NCBI GenBank assembly: GCA_963513935.1
Contig: OY740772.1
Coordinates: 9,690,607-9,754,606 of the forward strand
Direction: 5' to 3'
Length of the DNA: 64,000 nucleotides
Source of the DNA: Aphrophora alni
Taxonomy: Eukaryota > Arthropoda > Insecta > Hemiptera > Aphrophoridae
Shown here in pieces: positions 21,186-32,387 of this stretch. Both the position numbers and the translations under genes were made by a program. How positions within the stretch are numbered: the first letter of the stretch is position 1; each line of letters opens with the position of its first letter. The notes below the pieces were generated by a model. It had not been told where the DNA came from. It ran no database searches and was given only the letters and a program-made list of their open reading frames with translations.

Positions 21186-22500
21186 ATGATTCAAAAAATT
21201 AGAGTAAAGGCTCTATATAAACATAATATACTATCTGAACATAATAAATATTGGTCACTCCATGTAAATAAACAGTTTTGTGACTCATTTTCAGTGTTTT
21301 ATTATTTGGCTCCCACAGAATCAACATGTTCTTTTATCAATATTTTGCCTGACAGCTCTAGGGTTAAAACTCTATACACAAAACAACTCTCACAGAAATT
21401 AAGTGGGCGATTTCACTCCCACACAAAGGCTAGGAAAGTTCCTGGCCCAGATACTATTGGAAATACAAAACTCAAAAACTTATCGGAGAAAGCACTCAGG
21501 TTCTTTACAAACATATGTAATGCAATTCTCCGCACTCAACATTTCCCTGCTGCTTGGAAATATTAGTTTTTCCCAAGCTGGGGAAGGACAAGCCTAGGCC
21601 CGAATCCTAAAGTTTGCTGAATACAATGAGCAAGGTCTTTGAGAAGATCCTCAATTGCTCATCAGGCCCGTATTGTTCAATATCTAGATCAATCACATTC
21701 CAACACTTGATAACACCAATGTGCTATATATGCTGATGACACCGCGATATCTGCACAGTCATGGCAATCATGTGTGATCTACAGTAGGTTACAATCTTCA
21801 CTAAACAATATAGAACCATGGCTTAGAGCATGGAGAGTAAAGGTAAATGTGTTTATTTGCTAGGCACTTTTGCTCTCTAAAAGAAACTCACACACCATTA
21901 ATATGTTGTTATGGTTATTCAATGAAGACATACATAGGCAGTGTCAGGTTAAGCACCTTGGGGTTATCCTAGATAGAAAACTGACTCGGTCCGCCCACAT
22001 ATCCGACACAATTAAAAGAGCAAACATGACACTATCACAACTAACTATATCCATTGCTCAATAAAACAAGTTCTCTTGAATTGAGAACAGCCACCACAAT
22101 CTATTTATCTGTGCTTAGAAGCATCATCACCTATGCAGAGCCCATCTGGGGTCACACTGGGGACACACACATGTGCAGGCTACAGATATTCCAAAACAGG
22201 GTTTTGAGAATAATCACTAAAGCACCAATGTGCACCAGAGTTAGGACCTTACATAAAGACTTAAATGTGCCGTTCATCAAACAACACATTTAACGATTAT
22301 CAGCTAATCTCTACAAGGGGGCCCAAGCACACCCAAAATCAACACTAATCTCTTCACTAGGTAGATATGACACAACATTTGACAAACACAGACGGCCGCT
22401 GTCCTTATTCACACGACCAACCTTGATCTCTCATTTGGGGCTATAAAGCCATGCATACCCTACTACATACCCAAATTTCACCTCTTTCCTTTCTAGCTCT
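21186..22500 (+). pseudogene. Jockey-like non-LTR reverse transcriptase, internally deleted
   Basis: The first part (21186-21566) ends with KVPGPDTIGN and LRTQHFPAAWK, the opening RT blocks of Jockey-type elements. The following YRPISLL-type text is scrambled and then jumps (about 21660) to the region after motif B, losing motif A. YADD-like text near 21730 is frame-shifted. Further on, VKHLGVILDRKLT (about 21945) and RIITKAPMCTRVRTLH mark the thumb and C-terminal region. At least five stops or shifts are present. It lies directly downstream of the piggyBac remnant and is older than the CR1-like insert judging by its decay. Confidence 0.82.
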
Positions 22501-22592
22501 AGACCAAAGGGTGCACCGCAGCGGCATGAGCCAAGCTGTCGCCACCAGGACGCAGTTGCATGCAGTCTAATCTTGCACGCTTATTTCAGTAT

Positions 22593-22924
22593 CGAGTAGG
22601 CAGCAGAAGAAGATGTAGCTTGTAGCTCCTTCAATAAATTCACTAACAAAGTATTTGTAAGGTAACTCCCATATTTCACCTTGCACACCACGTCCACCAA
22701 ACTTGGGCACCTGCATGATCTGTCGCCAGGTTTTACCTGACTGGACTCTGTCAAATCAGGTCTTTACCTCGCCCTTCGCGTGGATACATAACGTTCTGCT
22801 TTCTTCCACATTTACAATCTCGATATGCCCATGGAAAGAGCTTCTCAGCTTGGTACATGGAAAACCTTTCCTGTTTCTTTGTTTCACGCGATAGGGGTAC
22901 TAACAGGAAGGTGGTTTTTAGTGA
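22593..22924 (-). repeat. Dispersed repeat, copy 2 (inverted copy of 12.9-13.2 kb)
   Basis: The complement of this segment aligns with 12915-13218 over its whole length and carries about 45 bp more near its start. It is followed within 15 bp by the foldback at 22937. The two copies lie 9.4 kb apart in opposite orientation. Confidence 0.78.
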
Positions 22925-22936
22925 GTAAGAATCTCA

Positions 22937-23296
22937 CACTATTGGGAAGATTAGATTTCTCCTTTTTTCTTTTGAAGATTTTTCACCTATCCTGCAAAAT
23001 AAAAATAAAATTAAAAAAAAAAAAAATTGTTAGTGAGTCCCTACTTTTTGTCGATAACAGTTTTTGCAGATTTATTTTCTTCAAATCACCTTCCCTGATG
23101 GCTGCTATCTAGAAAAGTTTGACAACCTTGTGAAATATTATTCGGAATTTGTTATCCATGAGGTGTTTCTAGTAACAAAAATTAGAAACTGTTTTTTTGA
23201 AATATATGTGTTATGCCAGTACATTTTTTAAAAATTTCGCAGGATAGGTTGAAAATCTTCAAATGACAAAGGGAGAAATCTGCTCTTCCTATAGTG
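22937..23296. mobile_element. Foldback with about 62-bp arms
   Basis: The left arm 22937-22999 (CACTATTGGGAAGA ... CACCTATCCTGC) is the complement of 23234-23296 (GCAGGATAGG ... TCTTCCTATAGTG) with scattered mismatches. The interior of about 235 bp is non-coding with an A-rich run. Fits a MITE; no target duplication is obvious. Confidence 0.65.
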
Positions 23297-24482
23297 AAGT
23301 GAATTCAGATCCCTATCTAAGTATTTAATACTGTAATGATTCCTGGTGTCACCTAATAAGGAAAAAGAAGAACAATTTGAACAAACCTTTTGCAGATTTG
23401 TTAGCAGTGTAATATATATTGTGACTGGAGAATGTGATTTCACTACACCTGACAAATTGAAAAATGCAGATTATTCTTCACTGGGAGGAAATTAATATGC
23501 ACAAAAATAAAGATACAAATCTCATTTTTCATCGAAATTTAGATATTGATGATATCGGTTACAACTGTCTGTCCTTTATAAAATCTATGCAGACAATTGG
23601 AATAAAAAATAATGATATACCAAGGGTATTTAGTTGGTGCTCAAGGCCCCCTTAATTGTTTGATATTGCAAAACCATGATATTTATCATATAAAATCATG
23701 TCATATCATGGTACAACTGAGTTACTTGATGATGAAGGTCAAAAAATTAATATTTTTAAGAAGGTAATGTTTTTAGTAGTTTATTTTGGATTTTAGGCTT
23801 CATCTAAAGTTAGCAAGTTGTTCATGTTTTATGGTAATATATTGTGACATTTTCATGAGGTCGGTAAACTGGAATAGTCCATGTCTCAGATAATGTATGT
23901 TTTCCAATTTAGACATGTTTGTAATATCTAAGATCCAAAAAACTAATAAATTCCCCCCTTTAATTGTCCAAATTGCTTTAAAATAAAAAATATATCAGTA
24001 GTCAATAATGGATTTTACATATTATTGATATGGTTTATGTGAATATTTGCCATCATTTGTTAAAAAACTAATAGGTTTACATGTCGTTTTTAAAATCAAC
24101 TCTATTTCCAAGAGAAAAAAACTATAACATGAGAAAAGTGAAAAATGCCAATAAAAACTAGTAACTTGAGGCCATTCTGGAACTAAAACTAAAATTAATA
24201 ATCTAAAAAAAAAATGTTGGCATTTCCTCATGTTCTAAGTTCATCACTTAAATAATGAGAATTAATTGATACTCTCGTAAGTTGTGTATTAATTTTTATA
24301 TACACAAATTATGGAAAATGGCCAGTTTTACCATATGAATAATATATCTATAGTTATATGTACAATGTCAACTAGTTTGAAATAATTTATTAGCAATACA
24401 GTTTTAATGTATATAGTATAATTTCATGAATGAAGAGTATGCAAAGAGTGATGAGTGTTAGTGAATATAAATATGTAGAAAT
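23297..24482. other. No supported gene
   Basis: A 45-codon stretch from about 23336 reads EEQFEQTFCRFVSS and GECDFTTPDKLKN with coding-like composition, then stops at 23488. It may be a fragment of an unknown ORF. The remainder is AT-rich. TTTGCCATCATTTGT at about 24045 recurs near the mariner fragment at 58.4 kb. Confidence 0.35.
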
Positions 24483-24521
24483 TGTTGTTGTTGTTGTTGT
24501 CCAACAATGGCTCTTGCTAGC

Positions 24522-25568
24522 TCACGCCATCTTTGATCTTGCTTCCCAGTAGAGACCAGGGAGGTCTTTTTTCCTCTGCTTCTCTTTATCCAGCTTTCTG
24601 CAGACCAAGAGATGGTCCTTGTTCATGACAGTGTCCGGGATTTCACATAATGTGCAGTTGTCATAATCCAAAATCTTCATCCTCTTCAGGTGTTCATTCA
24701 GGCAGTCGTGTCCAGTTGTAAGTCGAAAAATTACGACAGATGTCCTCTGCAAGTCCTTGACTTTCTCATACAAGTCGAATACATCTTCATAGGACTTGTT
24801 CATTATGTCCTCTTTGACCTTATTGGTGAACTGAAGATGAGATGCTCGTTTCAGTTCGCCAATCCTTGCTTCCAGGGTGTGTACTCTTCTTGGATTCTGT
24901 ATTATGTGAGTTCCTTGCTTGGCCAGCTCGTCTGCTTGCTTATTGCCTTGTATGCCTACATGTGATGGGATCTACTGCAGAACTATTTTCTTGGTAATAT
25001 ACTTGACTATATTATACTTCTTTTGGATTGATTCAGTCAAGGAACTTGTTAAAATTAACCAAAATCTCAGTATTTTTATTCAACCATGGCCGCATTATTA
25101 TCTGTCTCAATGTCTCATTGATTGCAAATAGTTCCGCTTCAAACACGGTAGAGTCTGAGCTCAGCGCAAAATGTGGGAAAAATGTTCACAGAATATTCCT
25201 GCTCCTGTTACGCCTTTAATTTTTGAACCATCATTGTAGATTTGCAACCAATCGTCTGGTGGGTACAGGTTGTTAATAGTTTCCAAGGTTATTTGAGCAA
25301 CTGTGACTGAGTTATCCTTGACTTTATTTATTGGCTCTGCAAGTTGAGTGCTTATGTTGTACTTGATGTAGTCCAGCGGGCTTTTCAGTTGTGTCGGTTG
25401 CTCGATCACCACATTATTTGGTTTCCATTCAAGCATTAAGTGATTGAAGCTTGTTTGCATTTTTAATGTTTGTTCGGCTGGTGGTTCCAAGATCCACGGG
25501 TTATTGTGTCTCCTGTGAAGAATTTTTTCGTATGCTATTATGGTTTTGTACTTGTACTCATTATGCAA
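24522..25568 (-). pseudogene. RNase H domain and CCHC tail of the non-LTR element
   Basis: IYNDGSKIKGVTGAGIF (25161-25568 frame) is the opening strand of an RNase H domain, with Asn where Thr is usual and the first catalytic Asp kept. After a degraded gap (24804-25160) the frame 24522-24803 shows CTLCEIPDTVMNKDHLLVC, a C-x2-C-x10-H-x3-C knuckle found at the C-terminus of many non-LTR elements. Confidence 0.8.
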
Positions 25569-25715
25569 TGGTTTGGTGTTTTATAATGCGGCAATTGGTG
25601 TAGTCTTTACGGCACCTGTTATCATTCGTAGGCAGTTGTTTTGACTTGTTTCAAGTTTTCTCAAGGCATCGCTGCCTGTCAAAGCAAGCATTTCTCCACC
25701 ATAAAGGAAATTTGA

Positions 25716-26688
25716 TTAGATGTATGATTTGTAGGTTTGGCATAGTAGGTCAAGCGTTCCCCCCCATTTTATTCCTGCTAATCTTTTTAGTATATTGTTT
25801 TTGGAAGAAATTGATGCAATGTAGTTTGCGTGGTCTTTCAGATTGAGCTTCTTGTCAAGGATGACTTCTAAGTATTTGGTACCGCAATGCTGCTGGATTA
25901 CTGCATTTTCTACTTGGAGCGATATATCTTGTGTTTTTGTTTTCAGTGAGAAAAGCTGATAACTTGTTTTCTTGACATTAATTTTCATGTTGTTATTCTT
26001 ACTCAATCTGGTCAAATCACTGATGGCCTCATTCACCCTATCACACATTGAATCAAAGAAGTTTCTGTCCTTGTTGCTGTTTTCCAACCATACCAATACA
26101 TCATCCGCATACATTGCACAATTGAGTTGTTTGGATGGTAGCGCTTTGGGGAGATCGTTTATGTATATGTTAAACAGCAGTGAGCTAAGAACAGCCCGTT
26201 GTGGGAGGCCCACTTGTGTTTGTTTGTATTTGGATACAGCCGTTTTCCATTTGGTGCATATCCACCGTTGGCTTAGAAAGTGTTTACGCCAATAAAACAT
26301 GTTACCTGTTATATGTAGGTCTCTAAACTTTTTTAACAGTTGAGAATCCATACCGTATCAAAGGCGCCTTCAAAATCAACAAAGACGGCCAAAACTGATT
26401 CTCCTTTATTGAATGAGTCTTTCACACTCTGTGTAAACCTTAGCACTTGGTTCATAGGTGTATAGTAAGACCTGAATCCTGCTTGGTTGTTGGAGATTAG
26501 ATTGTTGTTTTCCAGGTAGTACTGTATAATCTTGCAGCAACCATTTTTTCCATTGTTTTTGCAATTATCGAAGTCACGGAGATTGGCCTGTAGCTGAGCA
26601 TTTCATCACCTGATGTTTTTGGTTTTTTGATGGGGATGATGATTGCTTTTTTCCATATTGATGACATATCAGATTTTCTAGTCCACAC
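25716..26688 (-). pseudogene. RT domain of the minus-strand non-LTR element
   Basis: IWKKAIIIPIKKPKTSGDE and SYRPISVTSI open the domain. Then, in a shifted frame between 26351 and 26497, comes a motif A region of the FVDFEGAFDTVW type. GLPQRAVLSSLLFNIYINDL has Arg for the usual Gly after PQ. AMYADDVLVWL keeps both catalytic aspartates. KYLEVILDKKL follows. Not translatable as one protein. Confidence 0.83.
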
Positions 26689-27705
26689 CCAAGTTTTTGA
26701 TGAATTCTGAATGGATTTTATCAGGGCCAGGAGATTTATTTACTTTGAGCTTTGAGATCACTATATCCAATTCAGCAATGGTGTACTCCTTTGAAAAGAT
26801 ATCAAGGCATTGCTCAGTTGAGGTGTTTTTGAGTTGTTTTTTGACAACTCAGTTGTGTTTCTTGTTCTGTTGAGATAGCTTGTGTTCTTCTTTATAGTGG
26901 ATGTTGAATTTTTTTGCAATTTCATTATCACAATGCAATGTAATTTTTATTGGAGCAGTAGGTTTGTCCTCCCACTTATCTGTTAGAGTGTTTATGTGTC
27001 TATGAAATCTGTTGCTGTTTGTTCTATAATTCAACTGTCCAATAAACCTGGAGAAGTTGTTTCTTTTTGCCTCTTGTACATGCCTGGTAAAAATAATGCA
27101 TTTGCTCTTCACCACTTTTAACATTTTTCGTGTCATTGTGTTTTTCTGCTCTGTCCCTCAGTATGTTTCTCCTATTCTTCAGCTCTTCCAACTCTTTGTT
27201 CCAAAAAGGTTTGTATTTCCTTATCTTTCCTCTGGGTATGTGCTGTTTTGCCGCCTCCAATATAATTCTGAAGAGGTGTTGCAGCCTCACTCCAGCACTG
27301 GCTTCCATGTTGATTTCATCCACACTTTCTTCCACAGTGTTTTGGAAATTCTTCCAGTTGGCTTTCTTGAAGTTCCATAAGTTACGCTGGATTTTTTTTG
27401 TCCACTCTATGTTTTAGTTGTTGTTTTGGTAACCACTGCCCTGTGTCCGCTGCCTTCATCTTCCATAAAATATTTAGTTGTGCTGTTATAGATGTCACTT
27501 GATACCATTGCCAGATCGGGGTTTGATGATGCTTCTGAGTGGTGGATATATGTCTTCCTATCATTTTGAATGGTACAGAAGCTGGATGGGATTAGAATCG
27601 ATAAAGTTTTTTATTTCCCTACCTGCTGGGTTTCCATCTCAATACCCCAGCGCACTGAATGTCCATTAAAGTCACCTGATATAATTGTCTTGTTTGTCAC
27701 TCTCG

Positions 27706-28202
27706 TCACATGTTCATGTCGGAGTTGTTAGGTGGGCTATAGATTCTATATACAAAATATATAATTTTATTCTTCCAAACCTCCACCTGTGCAATCTCTG
27801 ACTTGTCGCTCTCCATTATTTCCTTGAGGACTTTAAAGTTGTGAGTAAGGCTGTTCTTCACACCCACCACAATGCTACTTGCGATCTGTCTAGACTTGTA
27901 CAAACAAGTCATTTTATAATCTGTAAACTTATAATAAGTTATCTCTAACATGTTGGTTTTTGTAATAAAGAAGACATCAATGTTGTGCCTGCTTAACTGT
28001 CTTATAATGTTTAGTTTTTTTTTGCCTGAGTCAATCCACCTGCATTCCAGTGATACGTCTTTATACTTATATTGTGGTGTATATTGTTAGCTGTCTGATT
28101 TGAGATATTGTCTACCCTGATAAGGACAGTTTGTTCTTTTCTCTTTCCTTTCCTCAGTCTTCCTATGATTTGGTTCTGGCTTTGGGAAGCATTAGCCATC
28201 AT
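27706..28202 (-). pseudogene. AP-type endonuclease domain of the non-LTR element
   Basis: Starts MMANASQSQN, reaches YHWNAGGLTQAKK and then breaks at a T8 run (28015-28022). It continues in another frame with IVVGVKNSLTHNF and VYRIYSPPNN, the latter the conserved strand before the metal-binding region of APE-like endonucleases. Nicks the target DNA in active relatives. A further frame change precedes the linker at 27335. Confidence 0.75.
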
Positions 28203-30361
28203 TGTTGATCATTTAGCACTACCCAGGGAACATGTACAGCTTGCTGTGGACGTGATCAACTTTGTTCCCCAAATATTGTAGCGAATTACATTCTCTCGTC
28301 AAATTTAAAAAAAACACACTTTAGTCTGACTTTCCATTCCTCTATTCTTTTTTGGTTTATTTTCTTCAGAAACTACTGATACAATATCAATGAAATTCTA
28401 AACAGTAGATAACAGTATAAATGAGTTCAAAAATTTAAAAAAATCTGCTCAATTCCAAAATAACAATAATTAAAATTTTTTTTGTGAATAATTTGTATTT
28501 ATATATCTTAATATTAGTTGCATTTAAATTTTCCAGTAATATTTAAAATGCTGAGGTTATTTTTTGGTTGAGGCTATATCTTAATAAGCGGTGCAAAAAC
28601 ATTGTACATGCCTTTTCAGTCACCCATCCCCCAAACCTAATAAAAATTAACCAAAACTATTCATCACCAATAATGTCACTTCAGTAGTGGTCAGTCAAAA
28701 AGTGAAAATAAATCATGGATCCTACATTTGGAAAAATATTTATATTTAAACAGGGCCTAAATTTGCTTTGCTTGTGCCATAAACATGTCCTTAGTGTAAA
28801 TCGTATTGAATTAAAATTGATTTTTTACTGATGATGATCAAGGTTTATTTATGTTTTGTTTGTTGCCATTTATTCTTAATTAAACCATAATTTTGCTTAC
28901 TTTTACACATGAGCTGGAATCATTTAATCTTCACATTTTAACAGTCCCATAGCTGATTTTATGGATAACTTACAAACTGGTAGTTTTAGAAATATGGCAA
29001 CGAATAAGTTTTGTTTGGTTCTTCAGAGTCTACACTTGAGACAAGTTTTGATCAAAATCTTAAAAACTATAATATTGAAAAATATATTGAAATTAAAAAA
29101 AAACTTTTAAAAATAATTTTGAGTTAATAAAAACATTTCAAGATATGGCCAAAATATGCCCTTATACCAAATTAATTTTAAATCAGTTCTTTTTTTGAGG
29201 CTGTAGGGCACTGCACAAATCCCATTGTGGCCACCAGATTTCTTTATGTACTGTATAACTCTTTAGACTAATTTTATTCGAATTATCCAAAACATATTCA
29301 AATTCAATGAGATGTTTTAACTTTACTTCAAAAGGAATTTCAAGGAACCCAAATACAAAATTTGAATAAACCACAACTTCAAATTAAAGTTTGAATTAGA
29401 CAGAGTTCATGGTACTATAATAAAGTCTCATAATATAATAAAAATGATAATTTTATCTACAACATTTTTTGTGTGTAGTTGTATAGAAATCCGTTCATAA
29501 GTAATGAGATTTAAAGATAGCAACCAATCATATATTCTTGAGATATACATTTTTATAAAAGATACCAACAGATAGACAGGAAAGCACATTGAACATTTTT
29601 TGTTCAGTTTGATGGAGTCAGACAATGCTCACACTTCGTAATGAGGGTCTGAGGTGTGAGCAATGTCCACCTCCTGCAAAGATGCTTATGGCTCAACCCT
29701 TCGAGTAAGTAAAAGTATGAGCGTTGTCCGTTCCCCAATCAGAAACACAGAATCACTCATCTGAGATGTTTAATACATTAAAATACATAATATAAAAGCA
29801 TAGAATACAACACATTTACAAAACACCATTTTATATGATTATGTGTTTATCTGATGATAGAGTAGATGAGGTCTCGAAACATGTCACTTTAAAAAAAGGA
29901 ATAAATGTGGTCATAAGGTACTGTATTCTATAAAATACGAAAGCAAATATTGGTTAACAATTAATTTAGAAAGTACTCAAATTTTACTCAGCACTATTTA
30001 TTTTTGTAATTTTAAATTGACTTGGAAATCATAATTTTCTTTTACTTGGCTATTGTCAGATTGGTTTGGTTTATATATTTTTAGATTTCACCAAAATTAT
30101 ATAAAATTTATTTTCATATTTTTATGATAAATAAAGACATCATATTTTGGGGGAATGTTAGTACGTAGTATGTTTTGTTTAAATATCTGTCTGGGGTTCT
30201 TTGATTCTTCACAAAAGGTTTGGGATAATAATCTTCTAATTTTCTCAAATTTGAACCGAGTTGGTAGAGTTGATTTTGAAAAATTACATCTTTATAATGG
30301 TCCCATATCTCATTCCTCATGAAGTGGTATATTTAGAGAGACGGTTTGTTTGACCCTTTAG
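28203..30361. other. Intergenic, no gene; dispersed repeats
   Basis: The first 100 bp may be 5' untranslated region of the preceding element. 28991-29059 matches 49299-49364 (AATAAGTTTTGTTTGG and AGAGTCTAC cores). At 29621-29667 a diverged hairpin pairs GACAATGCTCACAC with GTGTGAGCAATGTC, and a third related phrase (TGAGCGTTGTCC) follows at about 29720. Otherwise AT-rich. Confidence 0.45.
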
Positions 30362-30412
30362 AATTACCATCGTTGGCATGTATGTATATTATATATGCCA
30401 ACGATGGTAATT
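30362..30412. repeat. Perfect 18-bp inverted repeat (hairpin)
   Basis: AATTACCATCGTTGGCAT (30362-30379) and its exact complement (30395-30412) surround a 15-base AT loop. In this diverged DNA an error-free stem is conspicuous. It could be a recent palindromic insertion, a terminator-like hairpin or a small-RNA precursor; nothing decides between them. Confidence 0.85.
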
Positions 30413-30798
30413 TTGTGTTTTCTTCTTATGAGAACTAAACCCCAAATCTCGAGTTATTTAAAAAAGTAAAACACTGCACGGATGACAGGCAACATTCCAC
30501 AAAGACATTTATTACAAAACACTTGACATACAAATTTTAACCCATCACATTCTAACTTTCTCTATTCTTGTTGAGAAAATAAAAACTACAAATAAGTTGT
30601 ATTAATTATGATGTTCTGTAATTTCTATATCTATAAATTTTCATATCAGCTGTCAAAAAAGGTTATTTTTAGTCTTGCCACAAATAAAACAACAGTGATA
30701 AGACCAACTAGATTTTTGGTAATCTGTGGTTTTAGAAGAACCCCATCCTGTATCATCTTTGGACACTCGTGTGAATCTTCAAAACCACAATTTCCTGA

Positions 30799-30843
30799 TA
30801 TAAATGTATAAATTGATTTACTTTGTTGTTTATTTTCACTTGG
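30799..30843 (+). promoter_or_regulatory. Candidate PPO core promoter
   Basis: Two TATAAA boxes (30799-30804, 30807-30812) lie upstream of TTTCACTTGG, an arthropod initiator-like TCAYTT. Its A (30838) is 31 bp from the start of the second TATA box. The CTG|GTAAGT donor 36 bp downstream makes this a plausible first exon for the PPO gene. Inferred from signals only. Confidence 0.4.
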
Positions 30844-30874
30844 TTTCCGGGTTTGTTCTTGTGAACTTATACTG
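30838..30874 (+). other. PPO: Candidate non-coding first exon of PPO
   Basis: Runs from the initiator A to a GTAAGT donor at 30875. The matching acceptor would be the AACATTTCAG that ends at 32380, seven bases before the ATG. This implies a 1.5-kb 5' UTR intron. If wrong, transcription may start elsewhere and the acceptor would still need an upstream partner. Confidence 0.35.
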
Positions 30875-32387
30875 GTAAGTTATCAACTTTGTTGTCTTTA
30901 AAAGACATATATTTTACACCATAATACCTGAGTATTCAAACATTGTTACAAATGATCTAATTCTTATAATCTAACAGTTTATTTATTCACAAATACTTGT
31001 TGTAGGGCTTAAAATTTTGTTAAATAATTAAAAACAACATAAAAACAACTCATTTCACTTTTTAACACCAAATGTTCTTTGTAATTTTGTATTTTAAAAT
31101 TGTATTACATTATTTGTATGTATTAAAATAATAACAAAAAAGTGTTTATCTGCTTATATATTTTAATAAATATACTTTTAAAAAATGTATTTTATCATCA
31201 CATAACATTTTGTTACATGGCATCACCACATGTGACATTGCTAAAAACAAATAAATAATAAATACAAATATAAACAACACACATACCTATTAACACTAGA
31301 TATACAAATTCCAACAACATACAGTTTTAATTGCACTGTATAATTAACCAATGTATAATAGACAAGTTACATAACTTTATGATTTAAATATTCACTTATA
31401 TTATATTATGATTTTGTTAAACCAACAATCTTTTCAGTGTTTTTTAAAAACCGTTAGGTGCTAAATTTTCTTAATGTACAAAGTTCAAAGTTTATTAAAA
31501 TATTTTAAGTCTTACTGGAAGACTCCACAATAAGACACCATATAATATTTCATAACTGAACAAAAGCTTCCATGTTAACTTAAGGGATGTTTATGTCAAA
31601 GGGTTAAATTAGAAATGAGTAAGATATTTGAACAAATCTGTACATTCATATTTAAATCATTAATTTCTTATAGGTTTTAAAGGCCCTATGCCTACTAAAC
31701 AGATTTTCAATTAGGTTATGTGTGGTCAGCATGAGTCCCCATCACCATAATTCTGCTTTCACTAATTATTGTAACTCTCCTTCATGATGCTCTGTCAACA
31801 TCTTACTTTTCTAAGCCCCTAACAGATCCATTGGAACTATAAATTTGTTACATAGTAGCATATATCTCACTAATACAAATCAAGTATTTTACTTGAATTT
31901 TTTTTAAACTTTGTAACCAAAAAAGTTGTTTTCTTCTGTGTAAAATAAAAAAATCTTAAATAATTAAATCTACCGGTATATTGGTTGTTGATAATTACAG
32001 TGTGATTACAAATTAAGGAAATTATTTGGTATTGCATAAATCATAGAATTATTATTATTGCTTTTTATTAATTTTTTTCTTACCAGTATTTTTAAGAGTT
32101 GAACTAAATTTACGCTTGGAATTATTGGTGTTACATCAAATAGTATACAAGGAGAATATTTTTATTATTTTAAGTTATTTTGATATTAGAACAAAATTAA
32201 ACCTAATAGATAAATCTAATTTGTAACAATGTATCTGAACAGGAGCATGATCACAAAGTAAATTCTGTATTTTGTGCCCAAACAAATTGGTATTTAGTTT
32301 TTAGTATTTATATTTGAATAGTATACATTTAAAAAAGTTTTACAGTATTGTTATATTTTAGAGGTAATTTAACATTTCAGAAATACA

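Larger units (their letters stand above)
24483..28202 (-). mobile_element. Near full-length dead non-LTR element (endonuclease-RT-RNase H)
   Basis: On the minus strand, in order: an endonuclease start with HWNAGGLTQAKK (about 28015-28050), endonuclease body (27706-27951), RT (about 26690 to 25716), RNase H (25161-25568) and a CCHC end (24522-24803). It finishes in a (CAA)n-type tail, seen as (GTT)6 at 24483-24500. EN + RT + RNase H on one ORF is the I/LOA-like layout. Stops and shifts occur in every domain. Confidence 0.85.

Noticed and set aside
21350..21370. CTCTAGGGTTAA as the right end of the piggyBac element
   Set aside because: It lies inside Jockey-like coding text and does not match the complement of the left end beyond CTCTAG.
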